A stretch of DNA of 61,688 nt from assembly GCA_019114135.1 (NCBI GenBank), contig DXGC01000007.1, positions 1 through 61,688 of the forward strand, read 5' to 3'. The notes under the pieces were generated by a model that ran no database searches, had not been told where the DNA came from, and saw only the letters and a list, made by a program, of their open reading frames with translations. Source of the stretch: Candidatus Corynebacterium avicola (GTDB taxonomy: Bacteria; Actinomycetota; Actinomycetes; Mycobacteriales; Mycobacteriaceae). Shown in pieces: positions 16,022 through 24,867 of this stretch. Each line of letters opens with the position of its first letter. Within the stretch, counting starts at the first letter, position 1. The position numbers and the translations under genes were made by a program.

Positions 16022-18385
16022 CTACTCCCCGGCCGGTGCCCCTGCCGGATCTGCGGCCGGATCCTCGGCCGGTGCCTCGAACATCTGGCGGTGGATCTCC
16101 TCACCCAGCATCGAGGAGAACAGCGAGGTGAAGTGCTGTCCGTCGCGGTACACCAGCACATTGCCGACGATCGCCGGGCAGCGCCCGTCGCGGCACAGTG
16201 CCCGGTTGATGTCGAGGTTGGTGATGTCGAGTCCCTCGTAGGCCTGCAGCGCCGGGTTCTCCGGGGAGAGGCTGTCCGCCTCCGCCCCGCCGCAGTCACC
16301 ATCGAAGCCGGCGGCGACGCACAGCCTGGCATTGCCCTGCTGACCGGGTCCGGACATGTGCCACGGGGTGTCGCGCATGCCCCAGGTGTGGATGCCGGCA
16401 TCGGAGAACCTCGCGACCTGGTCCACATACTCCTGCGGCACCACGTCCGGCCCGTTGCCCTCGATGGTGGTCGGGCGGGTGACGGTCATGAACACCCCGT
16501 CGGTCGGCGGGTTGTCGAGGATGTACTGCTCGGCGGTCTGCTGCCACTCGCTGCACTCCGGGTAGGGCTCACCACTGAGGTGCGGCAGCTCCATGCCCAG
16601 CACGCAGCCCATCTTCAGCAGCGGGACGATGCGGATGCCCTCCTGCCTACCGATCTCGTCGAGACCGTTGAGGTAGTGCTCGGAGTGTGAGCCACCGGCC
16701 AGGTACATGACCCGGTCAGAGTCGACGTCGCCGTATTCGCAGGGTTCATCCGAGGAGTTGAACTGCTGGGTGAGGATCAGGTTCGCCTCGGCGAACCCGG
16801 AGAAGCAGCCGTCGGTCTGGGTGTCCGGGATCATCTCGTCTTCGCCGAGGTCCGGGTTCGGTTCCGGGTCCACGCCCTCGGGCACCGGGGCGTCCGCCAG
16901 GAACGCCCGCGGGCCCGGGTAGTCCTCGCGGTCCACATCGGTGGCTTCGGTGAGGGCGTCCTCCCCGGTGCGGTCGGCGATGGGGCCGAAGGCCAGCACG
17001 GCGACGGACGCGACGACGACCACGGCGGTCGCGCCGACCTTGAAGCCACCGCCGGAGCTCACGGAGTTGCGGACGTAGGACGGGGTGAGCACCCAGGAGC
17101 GTTGCGGTTTGCGGCCCTGCCGCAGCGGGGTCTCGATGAAGCGGTAGGTCGCCCAGCCCAGCAGACAGGACACCACGACCACGCCGGTGCCAGCGAGGAT
17201 CCCCTGCCCGGTGCCGAGGGTGGCGGTGATGCCTCCGAGTGCCCCGGCGGCGTCCGCTCCCCCGGCCGCCGACTCGGAGCCGTCCTCCGCGCCGCCGGCG
17301 GTGGAACCGGCCGTGGCGTCCGACAGCAGGTAGGTCACCAGCACGAGCAGCGGCCAGTGCCAGAGGTAGAGGCTGTAGGCGATGCGTCCGAGGAACTGGA
17401 AGGGGCGGGTCTCCAGCAGAGCGGTGACGCCCTCGGAGCGCGGGGACCGGTCGTCCTCCACCGGGTTGCCGGACAGCACGACCAGCATCGCACCGACCAG
17501 CGGGATCAGGGTCAGTGGGCCCGGGAACTGGTCGGCGCCGTCGAGGAAGATGCCGGTGGCGATGATCAGGCAGACGCCGAGGACGCCGGCGGGCCAGCGC
17601 AGGACCTCCCAGACCCGCGGCAGGGTGCGTCCCAGCAGCCAGATGCCGAACAGGCCGCCGAGGCCGATCTCCCAGAAGCGGGAGATGGGCGAGTAGTAGT
17701 TCGCGCCCTGGTCCTCGGAGCCGAGCCAGGCGGCGTAGATGAAGCTGGCGACGGTGGCGACGACCAGCAGCCAGTGCAGTCCGACGGAGACGGCGCGTTT
17801 CGCACGCTCCCCCTCGTCGCGTCCTCCGCGGGCGAGCAGGGCGATGCCACCGATCAGCGCGATGACCAGCAGCGAGCCGAGGTAGATCTGCATCTGCACC
17901 GACATCGACCAGATGTGCTGGAAGACGCTGACGTCCCGGTTCAGTGCGGAGTAGTCCTGCCCGAGGTCGGCGAGGTGCAGGTTCTGCCTGTAGAGCAGCG
18001 AGGCGGTGGCGTCCTCCGCCACCTCGACCCAGCGGACCCGGCCGAAGATGGCCGCGGCGGCGACGACGGACACCAGCACCACGGTGATCAGCGCCGGGAA
18101 GAGTCGTCGCAGGATGCGCAGGAAGGACTGGATGACCGTCAGGCCCTTGGGGTTCAGCGCATTGCGGATCTGCGGGGCGAAGAAGAAGATGCCACCGAGC
18201 AGCAGGAAGACGTCCACACCGGCGGAGACCCGGCCGATGAAGACGTGGAAGACGACGACAAGCGCGATGGCCAGACCACGGAGTCCGTCGATGTCGGTGC
18301 GGTGACCGGGCCGGGGGTTCCGGGCCGGTCGTGCGGTTCTGGCGGGCCGCTGGGGCGGCACGGCATCTGACTGTGGGGCATTCAT
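16022..18385 (-). CDS. Acyltransferase 3/SGNH fusion protein without repeat tail (paralog 3)
   Basis: A 787-residue third paralog. The Acyl_transf_3 start (DIDGLRGLAI) and fold match the other two, but it is more divergent (for example LLGRTLPRVWEVLRWPAG where the others read WVIPxSLAWIRWPAG). The SGNH domain has GGSHSEH (about 563) and RDGQHF (about 752). It ends with a short Ala/Pro/Asp-rich tail and lacks DPGY repeats. ATG 18385 follows TAGCAT by 9 bases, so all three tandem genes carry their own promoter instead of forming one operon. Confidence 0.9.
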   Translation of the reverse strand: MNAPQSDAVPPQRPARTARPARNPRPGHRTDIDGLRGLAIALVVVFHVFIGRVSAGVDVFLLLGGIFFFAPQIRNALNPKGLTVIQSFLRILRRLFPALITVVLVSVVAAAAIFGRVRWVEVAEDATASLLYRQNLHLADLGQDYSALNRDVSVFQHIWSMSVQMQIYLGSLLVIALIGGIALLARGGRDEGERAKRAVSVGLHWLLVVATVASFIYAAWLGSEDQGANYYSPISRFWEIGLGGLFGIWLLGRTLPRVWEVLRWPAGVLGVCLIIATGIFLDGADQFPGPLTLIPLVGAMLVVLSGNPVEDDRSPRSEGVTALLETRPFQFLGRIAYSLYLWHWPLLVLVTYLLSDATAGSTAGGAEDGSESAAGGADAAGALGGITATLGTGQGILAGTGVVVVSCLLGWATYRFIETPLRQGRKPQRSWVLTPSYVRNSVSSGGGFKVGATAVVVVASVAVLAFGPIADRTGEDALTEATDVDREDYPGPRAFLADAPVPEGVDPEPNPDLGEDEMIPDTQTDGCFSGFAEANLILTQQFNSSDEPCEYGDVDSDRVMYLAGGSHSEHYLNGLDEIGRQEGIRIVPLLKMGCVLGMELPHLSGEPYPECSEWQQTAEQYILDNPPTDGVFMTVTRPTTIEGNGPDVVPQEYVDQVARFSDAGIHTWGMRDTPWHMSGPGQQGNARLCVAAGFDGDCGGAEADSLSPENPALQAYEGLDITNLDINRALCRDGRCPAIVGNVLVYRDGQHFTSLFSSMLGEEIHRQMFEAPAEDPAADPAGAPAGE

Positions 18386-18394
18386 CAGGGACTC

Positions 18395-18400
18395 ATGCTA
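18395..18400 (-). promoter_or_regulatory. -10 box of acyltransferase paralog 3
   Basis: TAGCAT on the minus strand, 9 bases before ATG 18385. Confidence 0.5.
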
Positions 18401-18497
18401 TCCCCCGGACCCCGGGAATCCCTGCATCCGTGGCCCCTGTCACTCGTATGCCGGGGTGTCGCGATCGTGAGAAGCGGTCCCGCGGCAAGGGTTCGGA

Positions 18498-19097
18498 TCA
18501 GCTCGCGTCGAAGCCCGGGTGGTAGGTGACCACGGCGCGTGGGTAGGACGCGTCGCCGGCCTGGCCGTTGGCCGCGGCATCGGCGTCGTCGATGACGTCG
18601 AGCCGGAGGGCCTGGAAGAAGGCTGCGTTGTCCGGGTCCAGCCCTTCCATGGTCAGCCCGTCGCGGGCAGCGAAGCCGAAGCGTTCGTACAGCCCGGGGT
18701 CGCCCAGCAGGACGGCACCGGTGGCGTCCTGGTCGACCAGAGCGTCCACCACCGCCTTGACCAGTGCCGAGCCGACCCCCTGACGCTGGAACTCCGGGTG
18801 CACCGACAGCGGTCCCAGTCCGAACCAACCTTCGGCGGGCGGGTCGAGGGTCACCGGGGAGGCGGCGACGTGGCCGACGATGCGTCCGGCATGCACCGCC
18901 ACCAGTGACACCGTGAGTGCGTCGGCCTCGCGCAGGGCGTCGATGATCGCCGACTCCGTGCCGGAGGCGTGGTCGACGGTGGCGAAGGCTTCGGCGGTCA
19001 GTGCGTGGATGGCACCGACGTCCTCGCCGTCGGCCCCTTCGGGCCGGATGACGGGGTAGTCGTGCTCTACAGCGTCGGTGGGGATGTCGGTGCTCAT
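18498..19097 (-). CDS. GNAT-family N-acetyltransferase (YhbS-like)
   Basis: A 199-residue acetyl-CoA-dependent acetyltransferase. Motif A reads LGPLSVHPEFQRQGVGSALV (about residues 93-112), preceded by the beta strands VSLVAVHAGRIVGHVAAS; GDPGLYERFGF after it is typical of the YhbS group. Substrate unknown. It starts 15 bp after the stop of the aldo/keto reductase gene and is probably its operon partner; the gap contains a small palindrome with CTGAA/TTCAG arms. Confidence 0.85.
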   Translation of the reverse strand: MSTDIPTDAVEHDYPVIRPEGADGEDVGAIHALTAEAFATVDHASGTESAIIDALREADALTVSLVAVHAGRIVGHVAASPVTLDPPAEGWFGLGPLSVHPEFQRQGVGSALVKAVVDALVDQDATGAVLLGDPGLYERFGFAARDGLTMEGLDPDNAAFFQALRLDVIDDADAAANGQAGDASYPRAVVTYHPGFDAS

Positions 19098-19112
19098 GAC
19101 TGAAGTTTACCT

Positions 19113-20087
19113 TCAGAAACCGGCCGAGGCACTGTCCAATCTGCTGATGTTCTCATCACTGAGCTGCAGTGTCGTCGCCGCGAGCAGCGGGGCGACCTGC
19201 TCCACGGTGCGGGCCGAGGCGATCGGTGCGGTGACTCCCTTGGCGATCAGCCAGGCCAGTGCCACGGAGGACGGCTCGACGTCGTGCTCCTCGGCGATCT
19301 CGCGGACGGCCTCGACAACGTCGAAGGGGTCACCGGTCTCGAAGTAGCCGGTGGTCATGCCCTCACGGGCGGCACCCTCGATGTCCTCACGGCTGGAGTA
19401 CTTACCGGTCAACAGACCGGAGGCCAGGGAGAAGTAGCTGAACACTCCGACGCCGTACTCGTCGGCGACCAGCTGGTAACCCTCCTCGTACCCGCTGCGG
19501 GCCAGCAGGCTGTACTGGGGCTGGACCGCCAGCGGGATGGCCTGGTCCAGTTCCAGCTCCCGGGCGGCCTCGAAGAACTCGCGGATCCGGTCCGGACTGT
19601 AGTTCGACAGGCCGAGGTAGCGGATCTTCCCGGAATCGACCAGCTCAGCGGCGGTCTTCACCTGGTCCTCGATACTCACGGACTCATCGTCGTAGTGGTA
19701 GTAGTAGATGTCCACGTGGTCGGTCTGCAGGCGCTCGAGGGAACGCTCGAGGTTGGCCAGCACGGTGTCGTGCTCCAGCCCCGGCGCGTCCTCGATGGCG
19801 CCGACCTTCGTCACCAGGACGATGTCCTTCCGGGTGCCACGCTCGGCCAGCCACTGGCCGAGGACGGTCTCGGACTCGCCGCCGGTGTGGCCCTCGGCCC
19901 ACTGGGAGTACATGTCGGCGGTGTCGATGACGGTGCCGCCGCCGGCGAGGAAGGCGTCGAGCACGGCGAAGGACTCGTCGGCGTCGGAGGTCCAGCCGAA
20001 GGTGTTGCCACCCAGGCTGACCGGCGCGGCCTCGAAGTCGGTGCCGGGGATCTCCACGCGGGGAACGGTCTTAGTCGTTTCAGTCAT
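19113..20087 (-). CDS. Aldo/keto reductase
   Basis: A 324-residue NADPH-dependent TIM-barrel reductase. Catalytic residues appear as DTADMYS (Asp and Tyr), VTKVG (Lys) and YYYHYD (His), in the family order; C-terminal IASARTVEQV fits the NADP-binding loop. Start ATG 20087, not the upstream open frame, because TAGCGT lies 7 bases before it and the family begins here. Substrate not assignable. It leads a two-gene unit with the GNAT gene. Confidence 0.9.
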   Translation of the reverse strand: MTETTKTVPRVEIPGTDFEAAPVSLGGNTFGWTSDADESFAVLDAFLAGGGTVIDTADMYSQWAEGHTGGESETVLGQWLAERGTRKDIVLVTKVGAIEDAPGLEHDTVLANLERSLERLQTDHVDIYYYHYDDESVSIEDQVKTAAELVDSGKIRYLGLSNYSPDRIREFFEAARELELDQAIPLAVQPQYSLLARSGYEEGYQLVADEYGVGVFSYFSLASGLLTGKYSSREDIEGAAREGMTTGYFETGDPFDVVEAVREIAEEHDVEPSSVALAWLIAKGVTAPIASARTVEQVAPLLAATTLQLSDENISRLDSASAGF

Positions 20088-20094
20088 GGAGTCC

Positions 20095-20100
20095 ACGCTA
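20095..20100 (-). promoter_or_regulatory. -10 box of the aldo/keto reductase gene
   Basis: TAGCGT on the minus strand, 7 bases before ATG 20087. It is only 18 bp from the divergent -10 box at 20118, so the two promoters overlap. Confidence 0.45.
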
Positions 20101-20117
20101 CGCCCGCTGGCCCCTAT

Positions 20118-20123
20118 TACGAT
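20118..20123 (+). promoter_or_regulatory. -10 box of the FAD/NAD(P)-binding protein gene
   Basis: TACGAT, 7 bases before ATG 20131 (the overlapping TATTAC is an alternative). It supports 20131 over the in-frame ATG at 20122. Confidence 0.4.
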
Positions 20124-20130
20124 GAACCGC

Positions 20131-22101
20131 ATGCCCACCCTCGCGATCATCGGAGGCGGACCGCGCGGCATCTCCGTGCTGGAACGGATCGTTGCCGCAG
20201 CCTCCACCCTGCCCGCCGACATGTCCCTTGACGTGCACCTCGTCGACGACACCGAACCCGGTGCCGGTCGGGTGTGGCGGACCGACCAGACCCGCACCCT
20301 GTGCATGAACACCATGGCGGACGCGGTGACCCTGTTCACCGAACCGGGGTCCACTGTCTCCCTGCCGGTGCTCAACGGGCCGACGATGTACGAGTGGATC
20401 CAGCTGCACCGGGGCGAGTCTCTGGACGCCACCGCCGACCCGGACGGGGCGAAGAGTGACCTGGTCGCCGCGCACCCGGCCGAGCTGCCGGAGTCCTACG
20501 CCGCGGAGGTGGCCGCCACCGTTCCGCAGTCGCACCCGTCGCGTGCCCTCTACGGCGAGTACCTGCGTTGGGTGCTGTCGGTGGTCCTCGACCGCGCCAC
20601 CACGCAGGTCACGGTGGACGTCCACACCGCCACCGCGACGGAGATCAGCGGCACGGACAGCGCAGACGGCACAGACGGCGCCGACCGGATCGTCCTGTCC
20701 ACCGGCGAGGAGATCCTCGCTGACGCCACCGTCCTCGCCCTGGGCTGGACCGACACCGCCGACGACGCCATGGAGGCCTTCACCGCGCTCTCCGTCTCCA
20801 TGTACTCCGAGCTGACCTGGGTGCGCCCGGGAAACCCCGCCGACCAGGACGTCTCCGCCATCCCCTCCTACACCGACTCCGGCGAGGAGGTCATCGTGCG
20901 CGGGCTGGGGATGGGCTTCTTCGACCTGCTGGCGATGCTCACCATCGACCGGGGAGGACGCTTCGTCCCCGATCCAGAGGCACGCTCCGGCCTGGCCTAC
21001 GAGCCCTCGGGGGCCGAACCACACCTGCTGGTGGCGTCCCACCACGGCTACCCCTACCAGCCGAAACCGGTGTACGACTCGCTGCCACCGGCCGCATCGA
21101 TGCCTCGCTTCGTCGCGGCGAAGGCCGCCGTTCCGCAGGACGCCCCGGCCAACTCGGTGGACTTCGACGAGTCCCTGTGGCCGGCGATCCTCCGCGACGC
21201 CCAGGAGGCCTACTACCGGGTACTGCTCGATGAACAGCAGAATGTCCTGGAGCAGGTCATCGCGCTGATCGACGCTCCGGACTCTGATCCGTGGACGCTG
21301 CACACCGACGCCCGGTTGGACGGCATGGTCTCACCGGAGAACCGCTTCGACCTGCCGTTCCACGCCGATCCGGTGGCGCGGTTCGCTGCTGCCGACCCCA
21401 CGATCGACGAGCTGACAACAGCCATCGCCGACAGTGTGGCCGTCGACCTCGCGGAGGCGCGGCGCGGCCGGGAGTCCGCGCTGAAGGCCGGCCTGCAGAT
21501 CATCGGGTCTGCACGGAAGCCCGCCGCAATCGTCGACCAGCCGAACCGGTTCACCACCGCCTCCCGCCGCAGCGGCCTCGCCGAGCTCAAGCGGGTCGGT
21601 CAGATGGTCGGTTCCGGTCCGCCGGCATTCCGCACCGCTGAACTGCTGTGCCTGGTCGACGCCGGTTACGTCCGCTTCCTCGGCGGCCACCCGACGGTCC
21701 TCATCGACCCGGAGGCTCCGGCGTTCCTGGCCAGCTCCCCCTCCAGCGGTGAGGAGCACGTCAGTTCCACCACCCTGGTGGATGCCTGGCTGCACAAACC
21801 GGACGCCCGCTCCAGCTCCGACCCTTTGACCGCGTCACTGCGGGCGTCCGGACGGATGCGTAGCTGGGAGCGTGGTGACGGCTCGACGACGAAGGCCCCG
21901 GAGGTCGACCTGGTCACGACCCGGTTGGTCGGGGAATCCGACGAGGTGGATCCGCGGGTGCACATGATCGGTATCCCGCTGCAGGAGGTGCGGGCGGACA
22001 TGACGATCTCCCCGATGCCGCGGACCGATCCGCTGATGCTGCAGGAGACCGATGCGGCTGCCGCTTCGGCACTGCGGGTCGTCCAGGGTCTGAAAGTCTG
22101 A
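20131..22101 (+). CDS. FAD/NAD(P)-binding protein (NAD_binding_9 family)
   Basis: A 656-residue cytosolic protein. It begins with a Rossmann dinucleotide fold, IIGGGPRGISVLERI, followed by the family hallmark WRTDQTRTLCMNTMAD; ATVLALGWTDT and EVIVRGLGMGFFDLL mark the second half of the fold. This group is found in actinobacteria beside assorted enzymes and has no established reaction; flavin-dependent hydroxylation or oxidation is an inference. It is divergent from the aldo/keto reductase gene and followed 19 bp later by the DNA glycosylase. Confidence 0.85.
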   Translation: MPTLAIIGGGPRGISVLERIVAAASTLPADMSLDVHLVDDTEPGAGRVWRTDQTRTLCMNTMADAVTLFTEPGSTVSLPVLNGPTMYEWIQLHRGESLDATADPDGAKSDLVAAHPAELPESYAAEVAATVPQSHPSRALYGEYLRWVLSVVLDRATTQVTVDVHTATATEISGTDSADGTDGADRIVLSTGEEILADATVLALGWTDTADDAMEAFTALSVSMYSELTWVRPGNPADQDVSAIPSYTDSGEEVIVRGLGMGFFDLLAMLTIDRGGRFVPDPEARSGLAYEPSGAEPHLLVASHHGYPYQPKPVYDSLPPAASMPRFVAAKAAVPQDAPANSVDFDESLWPAILRDAQEAYYRVLLDEQQNVLEQVIALIDAPDSDPWTLHTDARLDGMVSPENRFDLPFHADPVARFAAADPTIDELTTAIADSVAVDLAEARRGRESALKAGLQIIGSARKPAAIVDQPNRFTTASRRSGLAELKRVGQMVGSGPPAFRTAELLCLVDAGYVRFLGGHPTVLIDPEAPAFLASSPSSGEEHVSSTTLVDAWLHKPDARSSSDPLTASLRASGRMRSWERGDGSTTKAPEVDLVTTRLVGESDEVDPRVHMIGIPLQEVRADMTISPMPRTDPLMLQETDAAAASALRVVQGLKV

Positions 22102-22120
22102 AGGCCTGACGGAGCGTACC

Positions 22121-22819
22121 GTGCTTGATCTCACCGCGTCCTCGGACATCGTCGCGCCGCTGCTGCTCGGCGCGGTACTACGACGGAACGACCCTGCATC
22201 GGATGCCGTCGCAGTGCAGATCACCGAGGTGGAGGCGTACCCGGGGATCGGGGACCCGGCGTCCCACACGGCGAACGGGTGGACCCCGCGGTGCGCGACG
22301 ATGTTCGGGCCGCCGGGGCACCTCTACGTCTACGCCAGCTACGGGATCCACCGGGCGGGCAATATCGTGTGCCGACCGGAGGGGATCGGCAGCGGGATCC
22401 TGCTGCGCGCCGGACGCGTGGTCGAGGGGCTGGACGTCGCCCGTGTCCGGCGTACCCGGATGAAGGACGGGGTGCCCACGGCGCCCGCCGACGAGGCACT
22501 GGCCCGCGGACCGTGGAACCTCGGGGCATCGCTGGGGCTGGACCTGGATCTCGACGGTGCGACGCTCGAGGTCGTCGACGGCGGCTACGGCGGCTACGGC
22601 GGCTACGGCGGCTACGGCGGCTGCGGCGGTGACCTCAGCACTGCGTCCTCCCTCACAGCAGCGACATTCTCCCTGTTCCCGGCATCGGAACCGGTGGAGG
22701 GGGTGCGCGGTAAGCGCATCGGGATCTCGAAGAACGTCGATGCCCCGCTGCGGTTCTGGGTCCCCGACGACAGGACGGTCACCTCTCCGCGCAGCCGCCG
22801 CTCCGGCTCGCCGCTGTAG
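22121..22819 (+). CDS. 3-methyladenine DNA glycosylase (AAG/MPG family)
   Basis: A 232-residue base-excision repair enzyme that removes alkylated purines. Family motifs are clear: ITEVEAYPGIGDPASH with the catalytic Glu near residue 40, TPRCATMFGPPGHLYVYASYGIH, and the late KRIGISKNVDAPLRFWV. GTG start with GGAG 7 bases upstream. Unusual is an in-frame (GGY)n insertion at about residues 154-169, in a surface region before the last motif, caused by a 9-bp DNA repeat. Probably co-transcribed with the preceding gene. Confidence 0.92.
   Translation: MLDLTASSDIVAPLLLGAVLRRNDPASDAVAVQITEVEAYPGIGDPASHTANGWTPRCATMFGPPGHLYVYASYGIHRAGNIVCRPEGIGSGILLRAGRVVEGLDVARVRRTRMKDGVPTAPADEALARGPWNLGASLGLDLDLDGATLEVVDGGYGGYGGYGGYGGCGGDLSTASSLTAATFSLFPASEPVEGVRGKRIGISKNVDAPLRFWVPDDRTVTSPRSRRSGSPL
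22581..22625 (+). repeat. 9-bp tandem repeat inside the glycosylase gene
   Basis: GCGGCTACG four times plus one GCGGCTGCG, in frame, coding Gly-Gly-Tyr steps. Unit-number changes would alter loop length without a frameshift. Confidence 0.9.
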
Positions 22820-22838
22820 GCCCGGCCGCCAGCGGGCA

Positions 22839-22929
22839 CATTTAGCACCTTCGTGATTGCACACTCACACCTCTTCACCATCTTGACCTGCACGTATCAC
22901 TATGCGGGAAACGTCAGAGGTGCTAATTC
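22839..22929. repeat. Repeat family B, copy 2 (about 90 bp)
   Basis: Begins CATTTAGCACCTTCG and ends AGAGGTGCTAATTC; TTAGCACCT is inverted at the ends. It shares termini and length with 8752-8841, while the interiors differ. It lies between the glycosylase and cupin genes and may contain the cupin promoter. Confidence 0.6.
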
Positions 22930-23040
22930 CGACAAGCTCCGACGCCGCCTACCCGAGGCCAGTGGCCGACTACCCTGGATGATGACGACTCACCACCACG
23001 TCCCCACCACAACTGCACCACGACACGGAGGACTGCAACC

Positions 23041-23400
23041 ATGGCCGACTGGACCTACATCGACGGGCTCGCCGACGCCCATCCCGGCATCGAGAAGACG
23101 GACTACGAGATTCCCCGCACCGACATCACCAAGGCGAAACCCGAGGTCGACCTGCGTGGGGTCACCGACGGCGCCCGGGTGATCCGCCTGGCCTTCCGCG
23201 ACGGCGACGTGATGCCCGACCACCATGCCGCCGCCCCCATCCTCATCATCGGCCAGTCCGGGGCCGTGGAGATCACCGTCGGAGGTGCCGAGGAACCGGT
23301 CACACTGACTCCCGGCACCGCCCTGCACATCGCTGCGAAGGTGGCGCACAGCCTGACGGCGCTCGAGCCCGCGACGGTCACCCTGCTGGTCCTGGGCTGA
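23041..23400 (+). CDS. Cupin-domain protein
   Basis: A 119-residue single-domain cupin. The barrel has two recognisable motifs: the first around PDHHAAAPILIIGQSGAVEITVGG with metal-type histidines, the second around TPGTALHIAAKVAHSLTALEPATVTLLV. Start ATG 23041 fits the fold length. A metal- or small-ligand-binding role is likely; the substrate is unknown. Confidence 0.85.
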   Translation: MADWTYIDGLADAHPGIEKTDYEIPRTDITKAKPEVDLRGVTDGARVIRLAFRDGDVMPDHHAAAPILIIGQSGAVEITVGGAEEPVTLTPGTALHIAAKVAHSLTALEPATVTLLVLG

Positions 23401-23759
23401 CACCACGGCGAGACGCTGACAGGCGCCGAGAGACACCGCGAGGCACCGAGAGACGCGAAATCCTTACGTAAACATGCAGATATGCAGACAGTGGTTCCCA
23501 TCACATGAGAATCCGGGGCTGAAATTTCACCCCCGATAGGACTTTCTCTGGATCGCTGCCAGAACAGGCTCAACGGCGATCATGCCTGGACATGGCATGT
23601 AACCACCCCCGCTCCACACGTGAAGCCCCCCTTTTCTGGCAATTCTGTGACAGTCGTCACAATTGAAGCCTTGTTAGCGTCCTTTGTCACTGCCTCCCGA
23701 ACACCACCGGGAACTGGCAGTCACCCTCACCTGTTCCCCACATGAATTGGGAGCACCAC
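23401..23759. other. 359-bp intergenic region: adhA regulatory region
   Basis: No gene seen. It contains a GlxR site at 23646-23661, pyrimidine/purine C- and G-runs of the type bound by RamA in corynebacteria (for example around 23628), a GGGG/CCCC stem near 23516-23535, and a TTAGCGT sequence near 23674 that could be the -10 box. Confidence 0.6.
23646..23661 (+). promoter_or_regulatory. GlxR (CRP-family) operator upstream of adhA
   Basis: TGTGACAGTCGTCACA is an exact TGTGA-N6-TCACA palindrome. GlxR and RamA are known regulators of adhA in C. glutamicum. Confidence 0.85.
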
Positions 23760-24785
23760 ATGTCAGAACAACTTCATGCCGCCGTCGTCGAGAAGTTCCG
23801 CGATCCCCTGGCGATCAAGGACCTTGACCTTCCCACCCCTGGTCCCAACCAGGCACTGGTGAAGCTCATCGCGTCCGGCATCTGCCACACCGACCTGCAC
23901 GCCGCGCACGGCGACTGGCCGGTCAAGCCCGAACCCCCGTTCGTCCCCGGTCACGAGGGCGTCGGCGAGGTCATCGAACTCGGCCCCGGCGAGCACGGCG
24001 TGAAGGTCGGCGACATCGTCGGCAACGCCTGGCTCTGGTCCGCCTGCGGCGACTGCGACCAGTGCCTGAAGGGCTGGGAGACGCTCTGCCCCGACGCCGA
24101 GTACGGCGGCTACACCGTCAACGGTTCCTTCGGGACCTACATGCTTGTCGACACCCGCTTCGCCCCGCGCATCCCGGACGGTGCCGACCCTGTCGAGGTC
24201 GCCCCGATCCTCTGCGCCGGCGTCACCGTCTACAAGGGTCTGAAGGTCTCCGAGACCAAGCCGGGCCAGTTCATGGTGATCTCCGGTGTCGGCGGTCTGG
24301 GCCACCTGGCCGTCCAGTACGGCGTGGCGATGGGCATGCGCGTCATCGCCGTGGACATCGCCGACGACAAGCTCGAGCTCGCCAAGTCCCATGGTGCGGA
24401 GTTCACCGTGAACGCGGCGAACGTCGACCCGGCCGAAGCCGTCCAGGAGTACACCGACGGTGGCGCGCACGGCGTGCTGGTCACCGCGGTCCACCCGCAG
24501 GCCTTCGGTCAGGCGATCAACATGGCCCGACGTGCCGGAACCATCGTGTTCAACGGCCTGCCCCCGGGAGAGTTCCCCGCCCCGATCTTCGACATCGTGC
24601 TCAAGGGCCTCACGATCCGCGGCTCGCTCGTCGGCGACCGTCAGGACCAGGTCGAAGCGCTCGACTTCTACGCCCGTGGTCTGGTCAAGCCCACGGTGAA
24701 GTCCTGCGAACTCGAGGACATCAACGACGTCCTGGAGACCATGGAGCAGGGCAAGATCGAGGGTCGTATCGCGATCAAGTACTAG
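23760..24785 (+). CDS. adhA: Zinc-dependent alcohol dehydrogenase
   Basis: A 341-residue medium-chain alcohol dehydrogenase oxidising ethanol or other primary alcohols with NAD. Catalytic zinc ligands are in GICHTDL (Cys42) and GHEGVGEV (His65); the structural zinc cluster is CGDCDQCLKGWETLC; the cofactor loop is GVGGLGHLAVQ. I start at ATG 23760, which has GGGAG 8 bases upstream, in place of ATG 23742, which has none. The GlxR site upstream and the length match C. glutamicum AdhA. It may serve alcohols made by the alk operon. Confidence 0.95.
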   Translation: MSEQLHAAVVEKFRDPLAIKDLDLPTPGPNQALVKLIASGICHTDLHAAHGDWPVKPEPPFVPGHEGVGEVIELGPGEHGVKVGDIVGNAWLWSACGDCDQCLKGWETLCPDAEYGGYTVNGSFGTYMLVDTRFAPRIPDGADPVEVAPILCAGVTVYKGLKVSETKPGQFMVISGVGGLGHLAVQYGVAMGMRVIAVDIADDKLELAKSHGAEFTVNAANVDPAEAVQEYTDGGAHGVLVTAVHPQAFGQAINMARRAGTIVFNGLPPGEFPAPIFDIVLKGLTIRGSLVGDRQDQVEALDFYARGLVKPTVKSCELEDINDVLETMEQGKIEGRIAIKY

Positions 24786-24800
24786 TCGGTCCCTGCCGAC

Positions 24801-24818
24801 GCCGGTACCGATACCGGC
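24801..24818. terminator. Hairpin after adhA
   Basis: GCCGGTA/TACCGGC with a CCGA loop, 15 bp after the adhA stop. A U-run is lacking, so terminator function is uncertain. Confidence 0.4.
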
Positions 24819-24867
24819 CTAATCACCGACATCGACACTGTCCCGTGGTTACCAGTCGATGTCGGCC

